Assembly (NCBI RefSeq): GCF_900119145.1
Contig: NZ_FPIY01000004.1
Location: forward strand, 1-64,000
DNA length: 64,000 nucleotides
Direction of reading: 5' to 3'
DNA from: Cellulophaga fucicola
GTDB taxonomy: Bacteria; Bacteroidota; Bacteroidia; Flavobacteriales; Flavobacteriaceae
The notes under the pieces are model-generated. The model was not told where the DNA came from and did not search any database. It worked only from the letters and a program-made list of their open reading frames with translations. The translations under genes and the position numbers were made by a program. Below are positions 1-9,022 of this stretch, piece by piece (within the stretch, counting starts at the first letter, position 1; each line of letters starts with the position of its first letter).

Positions 1-419
1 TAAAATGAAAAGGCATTATTGCTTTTAGGGATTGTAACTTTTATATAGTCTGTGAATTTTTGCTTTTCTCCCGATTGCTTCAATTTTATAATTTGATAAA
101 TTTTATAAACAAATAAAGCGAATGATATTACTGCTCCAATTACAAATACCACTTTAAGCCAAGGAAAACTGCTCTCTGCTGCAGCTTGTGATGAATTTGC
201 TGTTACTACAATTTCATCTAAAACAATGGCTGCATATTGTTGTGACACTACAGTTTTAAATACTGGCAACTTTACAAAAGGTAAAAATAAAGACACTAAA
301 AACGTACCTATTAAATACACCCGGTTGCTCTGAAAAAAAGTCTCCTTTTTTAAAAACAAATCATAAATTGCTAAAAACAACAACTGAAATGTTACCAATA
401 AAACTATATACTGTACCAT
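1..419 (-). CDS. BlaR1/MecR1-like M56 family membrane sensor (N-terminal part, runs off the window start)
   Basis: The reading frame opens with ATG at 419 and stays open to base 1, so only about 139 N-terminal residues are present. The visible part has hydrophobic segments at roughly residues 2-20, 35-50 and 85-105, followed by a basic stretch and a motif reading IPKSNNAFSF, which is typical of flavobacterial M56 (BlaR1) proteins just before the protease domain. It starts 5 bp after the stop of the BlaI-type repressor gene, the usual blaI-blaR1 arrangement. In the known systems BlaR1 is a membrane signal transducer that leads to cleavage of BlaI. Many Bacteroidota copies end in a TonB C-terminal domain, which cannot be checked here. 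The inducer is unknown. Confidence 0.8.
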   Translation of the reverse strand, partial: MVQYIVLLVTFQLLFLAIYDLFLKKETFFQSNRVYLIGTFLVSLFLPFVKLPVFKTVVSQQYAAIVLDEIVVTANSSQAAAESSFPWLKVVFVIGAVISFALFVYKIYQIIKLKQSGEKQKFTDYIKVTIPKSNNAFSF

Positions 420-424
420 AACTA

Positions 425-790
425 TTATTTTTTATCGTCTTCTTTAATATCTTCTAAAATAGATTCCAATTCAGATAAACTCATATCGTTCTTTTTCATA
501 AAAAACGATACCATACTTTTAAATGAACCTTGAAAATAACCCTCCATTAATTTATTAATAGACTGATTGCTATAATCGGCCTTTTTTATCAAAGGAAAAT
601 ACAAATAGCCTCTTCCTAATTTTTCGTGACCAACAAAGCCCTTATTTTCTAAAATACGTACAATAGTAGATACTGTATTGTATGCTGGCTTTGGTGTTGG
701 CAACTCCTCTATTACATCTGCTACGCTCGTTTTTTCTAACTCCCATAGCACCTGCATAATCTCTTCTTCTGCCTTAGTTAACTGCTTCAT
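425..790 (-). CDS. BlaI/MecI/CopY family transcriptional repressor
   Basis: The 121-residue product has the length and layout of BlaI/MecI repressors: an N-terminal winged helix (opening LTKAEEEIMQVLWELE, then YNTVSTIVRILENKGFV) and a C-terminal helical dimerisation part. Proteins of this family bind dyad operators as dimers and are inactivated by proteolysis through the neighbouring BlaR1 sensor, here encoded 5 bp downstream on the same strand. Twin dyads of form ACTAA-N4-TTAGT lie 81-112 bp upstream of its start and are likely its own operators. No beta-lactamase gene is visible nearby, so the regulated function may be the sensor itself or genes outside the window. Confidence 0.9.
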   Translation of the reverse strand: MKQLTKAEEEIMQVLWELEKTSVADVIEELPTPKPAYNTVSTIVRILENKGFVGHEKLGRGYLYFPLIKKADYSNQSINKLMEGYFQGSFKSMVSFFMKKNDMSLSELESILEDIKEDDKK

Positions 791-870
791 TCTTTTTTAA
801 TTTATGTAAATTCTAGAATACTGTGAATATTAATTTAGTACTATTTATCTGATATTCTCCCGCTAATATA

Positions 871-902
871 ACTAATATTTTAGTTTAAACTAATATTTTA
901 GG
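871..902. promoter_or_regulatory. Twin dyad operator candidate for the BlaI-type repressor
   Basis: Two copies of ACTAATATTTTAG start at 871 and 889 (18-bp period). The first continues into a perfect dyad ACTAA-TATT-TTAGT. The second differs only in its last base. The known MecI/BlaI operators also carry ACTA...TAGT arms. The site sits in the 165-bp divergent gap between blaI and the DUF456 gene, so it could control either one. Assignment to BlaI is inference. Confidence 0.5.
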
Positions 903-955
903 TGAAAAATTTGTAACAAATTGTCACTATATTCGTCAAACAAGTAAATTAAATA

Positions 956-1474
956 ATGGATATAGCACTTTTAGTACTAGGTATTATTCTAATGTTAACT
1001 GGTATTATTGGTAGTTTTTTACCTGTTTTACCTGGGCCACCAATAAGTTGGCTAGGTTTACTAGTGCTATACTTAACAAAAGCAATACCCTACGACTGGG
1101 TTTTTCTTGGTATAACATTGGTAATAGCATTAGTAGTTTTTGCTTTGGATTATATTATTCCCGCAATTGGAACTAAAAAATTTGGAGGTACAAAAGCTGG
1201 TATGATAGGTACAACTATTGGTTTATTGGTTGCTATATTTTTTCCTGTATTGGGTATATTTGGAATTGTAGTTTGGCCCTTTGTAGGTGCTTTTGTAGGG
1301 GAACTTATAAATAAAGCCGACCAAAAAACAGCTTTTAAAGCCGCATTTGGTTCTTTTATTGGCTTTTTAACTGGTACTTTTTTAAAATTTATGCTCTCTA
1401 TAATATATATAGGTCTGTTTATTGCTAAAGTTTGGGAATTTAGCGAAGAACTTTTTCCGTTTTTCTACAATTAA
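956..1474 (+). CDS. DUF456 family integral membrane protein
   Basis: The 172-residue protein is almost entirely hydrophobic with glycine-rich membrane segments. The N-terminal part contains the LPVLPGPPISWLGLL stretch typical of DUF456 proteins, followed by a central segment ending in KFGGTKAGMIGTTIG. The molecular function of DUF456 proteins is not established. The gene is divergent from blaI, and its stop is 10 bp before the start of the following lipoprotein gene, so they may be co-transcribed. Confidence 0.85.
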   Translation: MDIALLVLGIILMLTGIIGSFLPVLPGPPISWLGLLVLYLTKAIPYDWVFLGITLVIALVVFALDYIIPAIGTKKFGGTKAGMIGTTIGLLVAIFFPVLGIFGIVVWPFVGAFVGELINKADQKTAFKAAFGSFIGFLTGTFLKFMLSIIYIGLFIAKVWEFSEELFPFFYN

Positions 1475-1484
1475 AACCATAAGT

Positions 1485-2419
1485 ATGAAAAAAATACTAT
1501 CAGCCATTCTACTACTTTCCCTTTTAATTTCTTGTGGACAAAAAAAGGGTAGCACCCAAACTGTAACTAATATAGATACGATACGTATTAAAAAAGACTT
1601 GCTAAAAATTACAAAAACACAAAATAGCCGGAATTATAAAAATATAAAAACACTTAACTCAATTGCGAGCTACATTAAAGTGGAACTTGCTAAGGTGTGC
1701 GATTCTACTACCTACCAAGAATATAAGGTTGAGAATGAAACTTATAAAATGTCCTTGGCTCTATTGGCACAGAACATAAAGAACGATTAATTATTGGTGC
1801 CCACTATGATGTATACGGCGATCAAGAAGGTGCAGATGATAACGCAAGTGGCGTTGCAGGATTATTAGAATTGGCGCGGTTATTAGCTAAAGAGAAACTT
1901 GATTATAGAATAGATTTTGTTGCCTATACTCTAGAAGAACCTCCTTTTTTTAGAACTGAGAAAATGGGAAGTTATGTGCATGCAAATTACTTAAAGGAAA
2001 ACAGCATAACCGTAAAAGGTATGATTTGCTTAGAGATGATTGGTTATTATAAGGACGAAGCCAATACACAAACCTGCCCAATTAAAGAGATGAGCGCCAT
2101 TTATGGCAATCGTGCTAATTTTATAACTGTTGTTCAAAATGAAAAAAGTGGCAATTTTGGTTCTAAAATTGAAAACTTAATGAAGAAACAGAAACTGATA
2201 CCTACTGTATCTTTTAAAGGGTCTTCTCTTGTTACTGGCGTGGATTTTTCAGATCATTTAAACTACTGGAATTTAAATTACCCAGCAGTTATGATCACCA
2301 ATACCTCTTTTTACCGCAACAAGAATTACCACACAAATAAAGATTCTCTTGAAACATTAAACATAAATAAAATGAGTGCCGTTATTCAGCAACTGTATAT
2401 TACTATTAAGGAACTCTAA
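1485..2419 (+). pseudogene. M28 family metallopeptidase lipoprotein, interrupted by a frameshift
   Basis: Reading from ATG 1485 gives a lipoprotein signal (LLLSLLISC) and about 100 residues before a TAA at 1788. The rest of the peptidase lies in the -1 frame (codons in phase with 1745) and ends at 2419. That frame contains metal-site motifs of M28 aminopeptidases: GAHYDVY, GADDNASGVAG and YTLEEPPFF. Family alignment from memory expects Tyr-Lys-Asn-Val at the junction. The sequence has four A residues at 1746-1749 where five would restore the frame, so a one-base deletion in a homopolymer is the simplest cause. All downstream residues look intact, so the lesion is recent or is a sequencing error. 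No canonical slippery heptamer is seen. If functional it would be a surface or periplasmic aminopeptidase. Confidence 0.75.
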
Positions 2420-2422
2420 TAG

Positions 2423-2974
2423 TTAAAGCCAAGTTGTTTTATCTTCAACAGCTCCTCTTTCACCATCTTGTAACTCATCATCTGTGTACCCCATATAAAA
2501 GAAACCTAAACAAATTTCCCCTTCTTCCATTGCAAAAAATTCTCCCATATGTTTTATTAAGCCAGGAGAACTCCAATAACTACCAATACCTAAATCCGTG
2601 CACGTAAGCCACATATTTTGCACTGCCATTGCAGTTGCTGCAACTTCTTCCCATTCTGGTACAGACTCATTAGGATCTCTTTGCATACAAATAGCAATTA
2701 TTGCTCCTGCCTTTTGCGGATTGTTTATTAGTTTTTCAACCTTAAACTGCTTTGGCTTAGGATCATTCTCCATATATTTTAAAGACAAAAACATTCCTAA
2801 TTTTGCTCTGGTTTCACCCTGAATTACTTTAAAACGCCAAGGTTCTGTTTTTTTGTGCGATGGTGCCCAATTACCAGCCTCCAATACTTTTTCAATTAAT
2901 TCTCTAGCTATTGGCTTATCATTATACTGTGCAGGAAATACAGATCTCCTCTTCTTTATTATATCAAAAATCAT
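2423..2974 (-). CDS. Nitroreductase family protein
   Basis: The 183-residue product begins with IIKKRRSVFPAQYNDKPI, the conserved N-terminal RRS motif that contacts FMN in nitroreductases. It continues with NWAPSHKKTEPWRF and a C-terminal GIGSYWSSPG segment, all characteristic of the YdjA-like short nitroreductase group. These FMN enzymes reduce nitro compounds, quinones or enals with NAD(P)H. The physiological substrate is not predictable. It lies convergent to the broken M28 gene with a gap of 3 bp and is not obviously in an operon. Confidence 0.88.
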   Translation of the reverse strand: MIFDIIKKRRSVFPAQYNDKPIARELIEKVLEAGNWAPSHKKTEPWRFKVIQGETRAKLGMFLSLKYMENDPKPKQFKVEKLINNPQKAGAIIAICMQRDPNESVPEWEEVAATAMAVQNMWLTCTDLGIGSYWSSPGLIKHMGEFFAMEEGEICLGFFYMGYTDDELQDGERGAVEDKTTWL

Positions 2975-3049
2975 AATTCAATTTTAAGTGTTACAAATAT
3001 ATAAGTTAAGACAGTATACGTTTTAAAAGTATTTGTTAATTGTTTGCAT

Positions 3050-3943
3050 CTATTTTTCATCACCCAACAACAACTGCATACAATGTTTTAAAACCGGATT
3101 TCTATTATCTTCTTTCCAAATAACAGACAATACTGCTCGCTGTGGTATTTTTTTAAGTTCTATAAATTTCACATTCATATTAAAACCTTGCTGTAAAGAT
3201 GTAGGTACAATTGCCACTCCCAAATTATTTTCTACCAACGTAAATATAGTTTGGGCGTGTACAGACTTATGAGATACTTTTGGCGTAAACCCAGCATCTT
3301 CACAAATACTCATTACCGTATCATAATACAGCGGACTGTAATCTTGTGAAAACAGAATAAAATTTTCTCCTTTAAACTGTTCCATTCCATTAAATTTAGT
3401 TTCTGTTATTTTATGGTTTGCTGGTACAACAACAGAAAATGTATCATTAAATACTGGTTTAATACACAAACCCTTTGGTACCCTAACCATACGTACAAAA
3501 CCAATATCTAAACCATCTTTTAAAACAGCATTTAACTGTGCATTGTTAGAGAGTTCTTCTAAACTTGTATTAATTTCTGGGAAAGTATCTTTCAACTTTA
3601 ATAACAAATCTGGAATTACGGTTTGCATTGCAGAGCCTAGAAAACCTATATTAAGCTCTCCAAATTTACCCTGACTTACCAGTTTAATATGTCGTTTTGT
3701 TAACTCTAAGTGATTTAAAATAAACTCTATTTCATCTTTTAAATAAACCCCAGCAGCTGTTAAAGTGACCTTTTTTTTATTTCTGATAAAAAGCTGTGTC
3801 TCTAAAATTTCTTCCATTTGTTTTATTTGCCTACTTAATCCGGGTTGCGATATAAATAAACGTTCTGCTGCTTTTCTAAAGTGTAATTCTTCTGCAACAG
3901 CTAAAAAATAATGAAAATGACGAAGCTCTATTTGATAACCCAT
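3050..3943 (-). CDS. LysR family transcriptional regulator, divergent from the hut operon
   Basis: From ATG 3943 the product is 297 residues, a normal LysR length. Upstream in-frame codons exist, but the family's N-terminus fits MGYQIELRHFHYFLAVAEEL. The winged helix covers about residues 8-65 (FRKAAERLFISQPGLSRQIK) and is followed by a LysR substrate-binding domain (about 95-290). It is transcribed divergently from hutH with a 78-bp gap that contains a dyad, the classic layout of a LysR regulator and its target. Control of histidine catabolism is therefore a reasonable inference. Known hut systems use other regulator families (HutC of the GntR family, HutP), so this pairing is not certain. 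Confidence 0.85.
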   Translation of the reverse strand: MGYQIELRHFHYFLAVAEELHFRKAAERLFISQPGLSRQIKQMEEILETQLFIRNKKKVTLTAAGVYLKDEIEFILNHLELTKRHIKLVSQGKFGELNIGFLGSAMQTVIPDLLLKLKDTFPEINTSLEELSNNAQLNAVLKDGLDIGFVRMVRVPKGLCIKPVFNDTFSVVVPANHKITETKFNGMEQFKGENFILFSQDYSPLYYDTVMSICEDAGFTPKVSHKSVHAQTIFTLVENNLGVAIVPTSLQQGFNMNVKFIELKKIPQRAVLSVIWKEDNRNPVLKHCMQLLLGDEK

Positions 3944-3955
3944 AGTTATTAGTAG

Positions 3956-3984
3956 TTGATAAATATGATATTGGTAATTATCAA
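3956..3984. promoter_or_regulatory. Dyad between the LysR gene and hutH (candidate LysR box)
   Basis: TTGATAA at 3956-3962 and TTATCAA at 3978-3984 form perfect 7-bp inverted arms with a 15-bp spacer, centred in the 78-bp divergent gap. This position allows both autorepression and control of hutH. Binding by the LysR protein is inference from position. Confidence 0.45.
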
Positions 3985-4021
3985 ACTTAATCAATAAATT
4001 TATAGTATTAAAATATAAGCC

Positions 4022-5602
4022 ATGCTTAAAGCACCTAAGACATTTAATTTTGGAGAAGATCACTTAACCGCAGGTATTGCATTATCTATTGCTAGAGGTA
4101 AAACCAAAGGATTAATTTCAGATTTTTCTCGTATAAAAATAAGAAACAGCAGTAAAACTGTTGCTAACATAGTAGAAAAAGGAGACCCTGTTTATGGTAT
4201 AAACACTGGTTTTGGTCCCTTATGTACTACTAAAATATCTAAAGAAGAAACTAAAATATTACAATCTAATATTTTAAAAAGTCATAGTGTTGGGGTTGGA
4301 GAACCAATAGATAAGGAGATTGCTAAACTTATGCTTATCTTAAAAATGAATAGCCTTGCTCAAGGATATTCTGGCATTGCAGAAACAACTTTAGACCGTA
4401 TTTTATGGCATATAGATAATAACGCTATTCCTATTGTACCGTCTCAAGGTTCTGTTGGTGCATCTGGTGATTTAGCTCCACTTTCCCACTTATTTTTACC
4501 ATTAATTGGTTTAGGTAAGGTTGACTATAATGGTTATATTATGGAGACTTCTTCTTTGTTTGAAAAAACAGAGATGGAAAGTGTAGACTTAGGCCCTAAA
4601 GAAGGTTTAGCCTTAATTAATGGCACACAGTTTATTGCAGCACACGCAGTAAAAGTGGTAGAAAAACTACAAAGTTGTCTTGCACAAGCCGATATTATTG
4701 GCGCTATGATGATTGAAGGTTTGCAAGGTTCTATTAAACCTTTTTATAACGAATTACACGCATTACGTCCATTTAAAGGTAATTTATATGTTGCAAAAAA
4801 AGTGAAACGTTTGCTAAAAGGGTCAGAAATTATGGAAGATCATGCAAATTGTGATCGTGTACAAGACCCCTATTCTTTACGCTGTATACCACAAGTACAC
4901 GGTGCATCTAGAAATGCGTGGCTACATTTAAAAGAATTGTTAGAGATTGAATTAAATTCGGTTACAGATAACCCTATTATTATAGATGAAGAACTAACAA
5001 TTAGTGGTGGTAGTTTTCACGGGCAACCATTAGCTATGGCTTTAGATTATGCCTGTTTAGCAGCATCTGAAGTTGGTAACATATCTGACCGAAGAATATA
5101 CTTAGCTCTAGAAGGTAATAGTCCTGGAGTTCCTAAACTATTAATGAATGAAACCGGAATTAATTCTGGTTATATGATTTTACAATACACTACTGCTGCC
5201 TTGGCTAGTGAAAATAAAGGACTTTGTTTTCCGTCTAGCGCAGATAGTATACCAACGTCTTTAGGACAAGAAGACCACGTAAGTATGGGTTCTATTGGCG
5301 GACGTAAAGCGTTACAGGTTATTGGTAATGTAGAAAAAATATTAGCTATAGAAATGCTAACGGCAGCACAGGCATTTGAATTTAGAAAACCGCTAAAATC
5401 TGGATTATTTTTAGAAGAAGTACATAGCGAAATACGTAAAAAAGTTGCTTTTGCAGATAAAGACCGTGTTTTTTCTACGGATATAGAAGCAGGAATAGAA
5501 ATGATACAAAACAGAACTATTTTAAACGCTATAGAAAAAGTAAAAGAACGCGAACAACTTACAATGGAAATTCCGTTTGCTGACGAATTTGAAAACTATT
5601 AA
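4022..5602 (+). CDS. hutH: Histidine ammonia-lyase
   Basis: The enzyme removes ammonia from L-histidine to give trans-urocanate, the first step of histidine catabolism. The 526-residue protein carries the Ala-Ser-Gly triad at 147-149 in GSVGASGDLAPLSHL, which cyclises to the MIO electrophile, and the substrate-binding YGINTGFG loop at 58-65. Length is normal for bacterial HAL. A phenylalanine/tyrosine lyase is the alternative within this superfamily, but hutI and hutU follow directly (1 bp and about 45 bp gaps), which settles the assignment. It is first in the operon and is divergent from a LysR regulator. Confidence 0.96.
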   Translation: MLKAPKTFNFGEDHLTAGIALSIARGKTKGLISDFSRIKIRNSSKTVANIVEKGDPVYGINTGFGPLCTTKISKEETKILQSNILKSHSVGVGEPIDKEIAKLMLILKMNSLAQGYSGIAETTLDRILWHIDNNAIPIVPSQGSVGASGDLAPLSHLFLPLIGLGKVDYNGYIMETSSLFEKTEMESVDLGPKEGLALINGTQFIAAHAVKVVEKLQSCLAQADIIGAMMIEGLQGSIKPFYNELHALRPFKGNLYVAKKVKRLLKGSEIMEDHANCDRVQDPYSLRCIPQVHGASRNAWLHLKELLEIELNSVTDNPIIIDEELTISGGSFHGQPLAMALDYACLAASEVGNISDRRIYLALEGNSPGVPKLLMNETGINSGYMILQYTTAALASENKGLCFPSSADSIPTSLGQEDHVSMGSIGGRKALQVIGNVEKILAIEMLTAAQAFEFRKPLKSGLFLEEVHSEIRKKVAFADKDRVFSTDIEAGIEMIQNRTILNAIEKVKEREQLTMEIPFADEFENY

Positions 5603-5603
5603 T

Positions 5604-6845
5604 ATGAAACAGAAACTTATAGGCCCTTTTACGCAATTATTACCGATGACAGGAATTACTGTTAATGGAGCAGTAAAAGACGAGCAATTATTAGTCATAG
5701 AAAATGGTGGTATTATAGTAGAGAATAATATTATAATTGCTATTGGCCAGTACAAAGATTTATTAAAACAGATAGATATAAAAGACACATTACTTGAAGA
5801 AGTAAAGGGCGACTCTGTATGCCTACCTGGTTTTATAGATTCACATACACATATTTGTTTTGGTGGCACCAGAGCTAATGATTATGCTATGCGTAATGCC
5901 GGCAAAACTTATTTAGAAATTTCTAAAGCTGGCGGTGGCATTTGGGATACCGTTACACAAACCAGAAAAGCTAGTATTTTAGAATTAGAAGATGGCATTA
6001 CTAAAAGAGCTAACAAACATTTAAAAAATGGCGTTACTACTATAGAGGTTAAAAGTGGCTACGGTTTATCGGTTTATGAAGAACTTAAAATGCTACGCGC
6101 TATAAAAAATGTAGATAACAGAATTAAAGCAGATTTAATCTCTACTTGCTTGGCTGCACATATGCACCCTAAAGATTACTCTGGTACGGCAAGTGAGTAT
6201 TTAGAAGAAATAAGCATCTCCCTTTTCCCCCTTTTAAAAGAAGAACGTTTAACAACCAGAATTGATGCTTTTATTGAAGAAGGTGCATTTACTGCAGAAG
6301 TAATTGCGCCTTACTTTAAAAAGGCAAAGGAAATGGGTTTTACAATTACAGTACACGCAGATCAGTTCTCTACTGGTGGTAGTAAAGTAGCTGTAGATTT
6401 TAATGCAATAAGCGCAGATCATTTAGAAGCTAGTACCGCTGAAGAAATAGAAATATTAGCAAAGAGTACAGTTATTGCTACCGCCTTACCTGGTGCAAGT
6501 ATTGGTTTAGGATGTGCATTTACACCTGCTCGTAAAATATTAGATGCTGGAGGTGCAATTGCTATTGCCAGTGACCATAATCCGGGTTCTGCTCCTATGG
6601 GAGATTTACTTACACAAGCTTCAATTTTAGGAACTTTTCAAAAACTAAGTAATGCCGAAATTTTATCTGGTATTACATTTAGAGCTGCTGCTGCTTTAAA
6701 CCTTAAAGATAGAGGTGTATTAAAAAGTGGTTTGTTAGCAGATTTTTCCGCCTTTCCTACATCAAACTATAAAGAAATTTTATACCAACAAGGACAACTA
6801 AAACCAGAAATGGTTTGGAAAAACGGTGCTAAAATTGATTTTTAG
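5604..6845 (+). CDS. hutI: Imidazolonepropionase
   Basis: This amidohydrolase opens the ring of 4-imidazolone-5-propionate to N-formimino-L-glutamate, step three of histidine degradation. ATG 5604 lies 1 bp after the hutH stop and gives 413 residues. An in-frame start at 5577 would overlap hutH and lacks family support. Metal ligands His81 and His83 sit in GFIDSHTHICFGG. Later motifs include the TIEVKSGYGLS segment, AAHMHP, VHADQF and IASDHNPGS, in the order expected for imidazolonepropionases. Tight spacing implies translational coupling with hutH. Confidence 0.95.
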   Translation: MKQKLIGPFTQLLPMTGITVNGAVKDEQLLVIENGGIIVENNIIIAIGQYKDLLKQIDIKDTLLEEVKGDSVCLPGFIDSHTHICFGGTRANDYAMRNAGKTYLEISKAGGGIWDTVTQTRKASILELEDGITKRANKHLKNGVTTIEVKSGYGLSVYEELKMLRAIKNVDNRIKADLISTCLAAHMHPKDYSGTASEYLEEISISLFPLLKEERLTTRIDAFIEEGAFTAEVIAPYFKKAKEMGFTITVHADQFSTGGSKVAVDFNAISADHLEASTAEEIEILAKSTVIATALPGASIGLGCAFTPARKILDAGGAIAIASDHNPGSAPMGDLLTQASILGTFQKLSNAEILSGITFRAAAALNLKDRGVLKSGLLADFSAFPTSNYKEILYQQGQLKPEMVWKNGAKIDF

Positions 6846-6890
6846 ATCAATAAGATAGTTAAAAATATTTCAATATTAAAATAGATTAAA

Positions 6891-8894
6891 ATGGATTTTA
6901 AATCTCAAATTCTTCAAGGTATTCCATCTTCATTGCCTGTCAAAAAAGTATATGCGCTAGATGCTAATCATGCTCCAAAAAGAAAAGACATTCTTTCTTT
7001 AGAAGAGAAAAAGTTAGCGCTTAGAAATGCATTGCGTTATTTTCCTGTTGCTTGGCATACAGAATTATCAGAAGAATTTGCGAGTGAATTACAAAACTAT
7101 GGTCGTATTTATATGTTTCGGTTTAAGCCAGACTATAAAATATACGCAAGACCAATATCAGAATACCCTGCTAAAACATCACAAGCAGCTGCCTTACAGT
7201 TGATGATTCAGAATAACTTAGATCCTGCGGTTGCACAACATCCAGAGGAACTAATTACATATGGTGGTAATGGAGCTGTTTTTCAGAATTGGGCGCAATA
7301 CTTACTAACAATGCAGTATTTAGCAACAATGACAGACGAGCAAACTTTGCATATCTATTCTGGTCATCCAATGGGACTTTTTCCATCGACTAAAGAGGCT
7401 CCACGTGTTGTAGTTACTAATGGTATGATGATTCCTAACTATTCTAAGCCAGACGACTGGGAAAAATACAATGCACTTGGTGTTACACAATACGGACAAA
7501 TGACTGCTGGTTCTTATATGTACATTGGCCCGCAAGGTATTGTGCACGGAACCACAATTACGGTTATGAATGCGTTTAGAAAAGTATTGCAACCAAATGA
7601 AGATTCAGCTGGAAAAATATTTTTAACTGCTGGTTTAGGTGGTATGAGTGGCGCACAACCAAAAGCGGGTAACATTGCTGGTTGTATAACAGTTTGCGCA
7701 GAGGTTAATGCAGCTGCCGCAACAAAAAGACACGCACAAGGTTGGGTAGATGTTTTAATAGATACTATTGATGATCTAGTTATAAGAACCAAAAAAGCAC
7801 AGCAAAATAAAGAGGTTGTTTCTATTGCTTACATTGGGAATATTGTAGAGGTTTGGGAACGTTTTTATGATGAAAATATTTTTATTCATTTAGGATCCGA
7901 CCAAACATCTTTGCACAACCCTTGGGCAGGTGGTTATTACCCTGTAGGCATTTCTTTTGAAGAATCTAACGAGTTAATGAGTACCAATCCAGATGCTTTT
8001 AAACAAAAAGTACAAGAATCTTTAAAAAGACAAGTATCTGCAATTAACAAACATACTGCAAATGGCACCTACTTTTTTGATTATGGCAATGCCTTTTTAC
8101 TAGAAGCATCTCGTGCAGGCGGCGATGTTATGGCAGAAAACAATATAGATTTTAAGTACCCATCTTACGTACAAGATATTCTAGGACCTATGTGTTTTGA
8201 TTATGGTTTTGGACCTTTCCGTTGGGTATGTTCTTCTGGCAAACCTGAAGATTTACAAAAAACAGACGCTATTGCTTTGCAAGTAATGGAAGAAATAAAA
8301 ACAACAGCTCCAAAAGAAATTCAGCAACAAATGCAAGATAATATTACTTGGATTAGAGAAGCTGAACAAAACAAACTGGTTGTAGGCTCGCAAGCACGTA
8401 TTTTATATGCAGATGCAGAAGGTAGAGCAAAAATTGCAGAAGCATTTAATCAAGCTATAAAAACAGGAGAACTTTCTGCTCCTATAGTTTTAGGTAGAGA
8501 CCATCATGATGTTAGTGGTACAGATTCTCCTTTTAGAGAAACCAGTAATATTTATGATGGTAGTAAGTTTACCGCAGATATGGCCATACATAATGTAATT
8601 GGCGATAGTTTTAGAGGCGCAACATGGGTATCTATACACAATGGCGGCGGCGTAGGCTGGGGAGAAGTTATAAATGGCGGCTTTGGTATGGTGTTAGATG
8701 GCTCTACGGAAGCTTCTAGAAAATTAAAAAATATGCTTTTTTATGATGTAAATAACGGTATATCTAGACGAAGCTGGGCACGTAATAAGGAAGCTATTTT
8801 TGCTATAGAAAGAGAAATGGAAAGAACACCAGAGTTAAAGGTTACTGTTCCTAACCTTGTTGAAGATCAATTATTAGATAATTTATTTGCGTAG
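6891..8894 (+). CDS. hutU: Urocanate hydratase (long, animal-like form)
   Basis: The enzyme hydrates urocanate to imidazolonepropionate using tightly bound NAD as an electrophile. The 667-residue protein contains GLGGMSGAQ at 248-256 (nucleotide-binding loop), SDQTSLHNPWAGGYYP and GRDHHDVSGTDSPFRET near 534-550. It is about 110 residues longer than the Pseudomonas/Bacillus form. Near residues 497-507 it reads VVGSQARILY, where the short bacterial enzymes have FQGLPARICW with the active-site-associated cysteine. From memory, this long form resembles animal urocanase. Third gene of the hut operon, about 45 bp after hutI. Confidence 0.95.
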   Translation: MDFKSQILQGIPSSLPVKKVYALDANHAPKRKDILSLEEKKLALRNALRYFPVAWHTELSEEFASELQNYGRIYMFRFKPDYKIYARPISEYPAKTSQAAALQLMIQNNLDPAVAQHPEELITYGGNGAVFQNWAQYLLTMQYLATMTDEQTLHIYSGHPMGLFPSTKEAPRVVVTNGMMIPNYSKPDDWEKYNALGVTQYGQMTAGSYMYIGPQGIVHGTTITVMNAFRKVLQPNEDSAGKIFLTAGLGGMSGAQPKAGNIAGCITVCAEVNAAAATKRHAQGWVDVLIDTIDDLVIRTKKAQQNKEVVSIAYIGNIVEVWERFYDENIFIHLGSDQTSLHNPWAGGYYPVGISFEESNELMSTNPDAFKQKVQESLKRQVSAINKHTANGTYFFDYGNAFLLEASRAGGDVMAENNIDFKYPSYVQDILGPMCFDYGFGPFRWVCSSGKPEDLQKTDAIALQVMEEIKTTAPKEIQQQMQDNITWIREAEQNKLVVGSQARILYADAEGRAKIAEAFNQAIKTGELSAPIVLGRDHHDVSGTDSPFRETSNIYDGSKFTADMAIHNVIGDSFRGATWVSIHNGGGVGWGEVINGGFGMVLDGSTEASRKLKNMLFYDVNNGISRRSWARNKEAIFAIEREMERTPELKVTVPNLVEDQLLDNLFA

Positions 8895-9022
8895 CGGTAT
8901 AAATACAATTATTTTTAAAACCTCTTACAAAGAATTACCCTAACACAGTTCTATAAAAATATCTAATAGAACAATAGATAATAGGTATAACTCGTTGTTA
9001 AGGAAATAGGAATTTATTTGAC

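Noticed and set aside
1740-1752. Programmed -1 frameshifting in the M28 gene
   Set aside because: The junction has no canonical X-XXY-YYZ slippery site or evident downstream pseudoknot. A simple homopolymer deletion explains it better.
3944-4063. N-terminal extension of the LysR protein reading into hutH
   Set aside because: The extra 40 residues have no LysR similarity and would overlap the hutH start. The ATG at 3943 gives a standard N-terminus.
7320-7792. Open frames of about 90 codons on the minus strand inside hutU
   Set aside because: They lie entirely antisense to a well-conserved enzyme gene and encode low-complexity, Cys/Ser-rich products with no family features.
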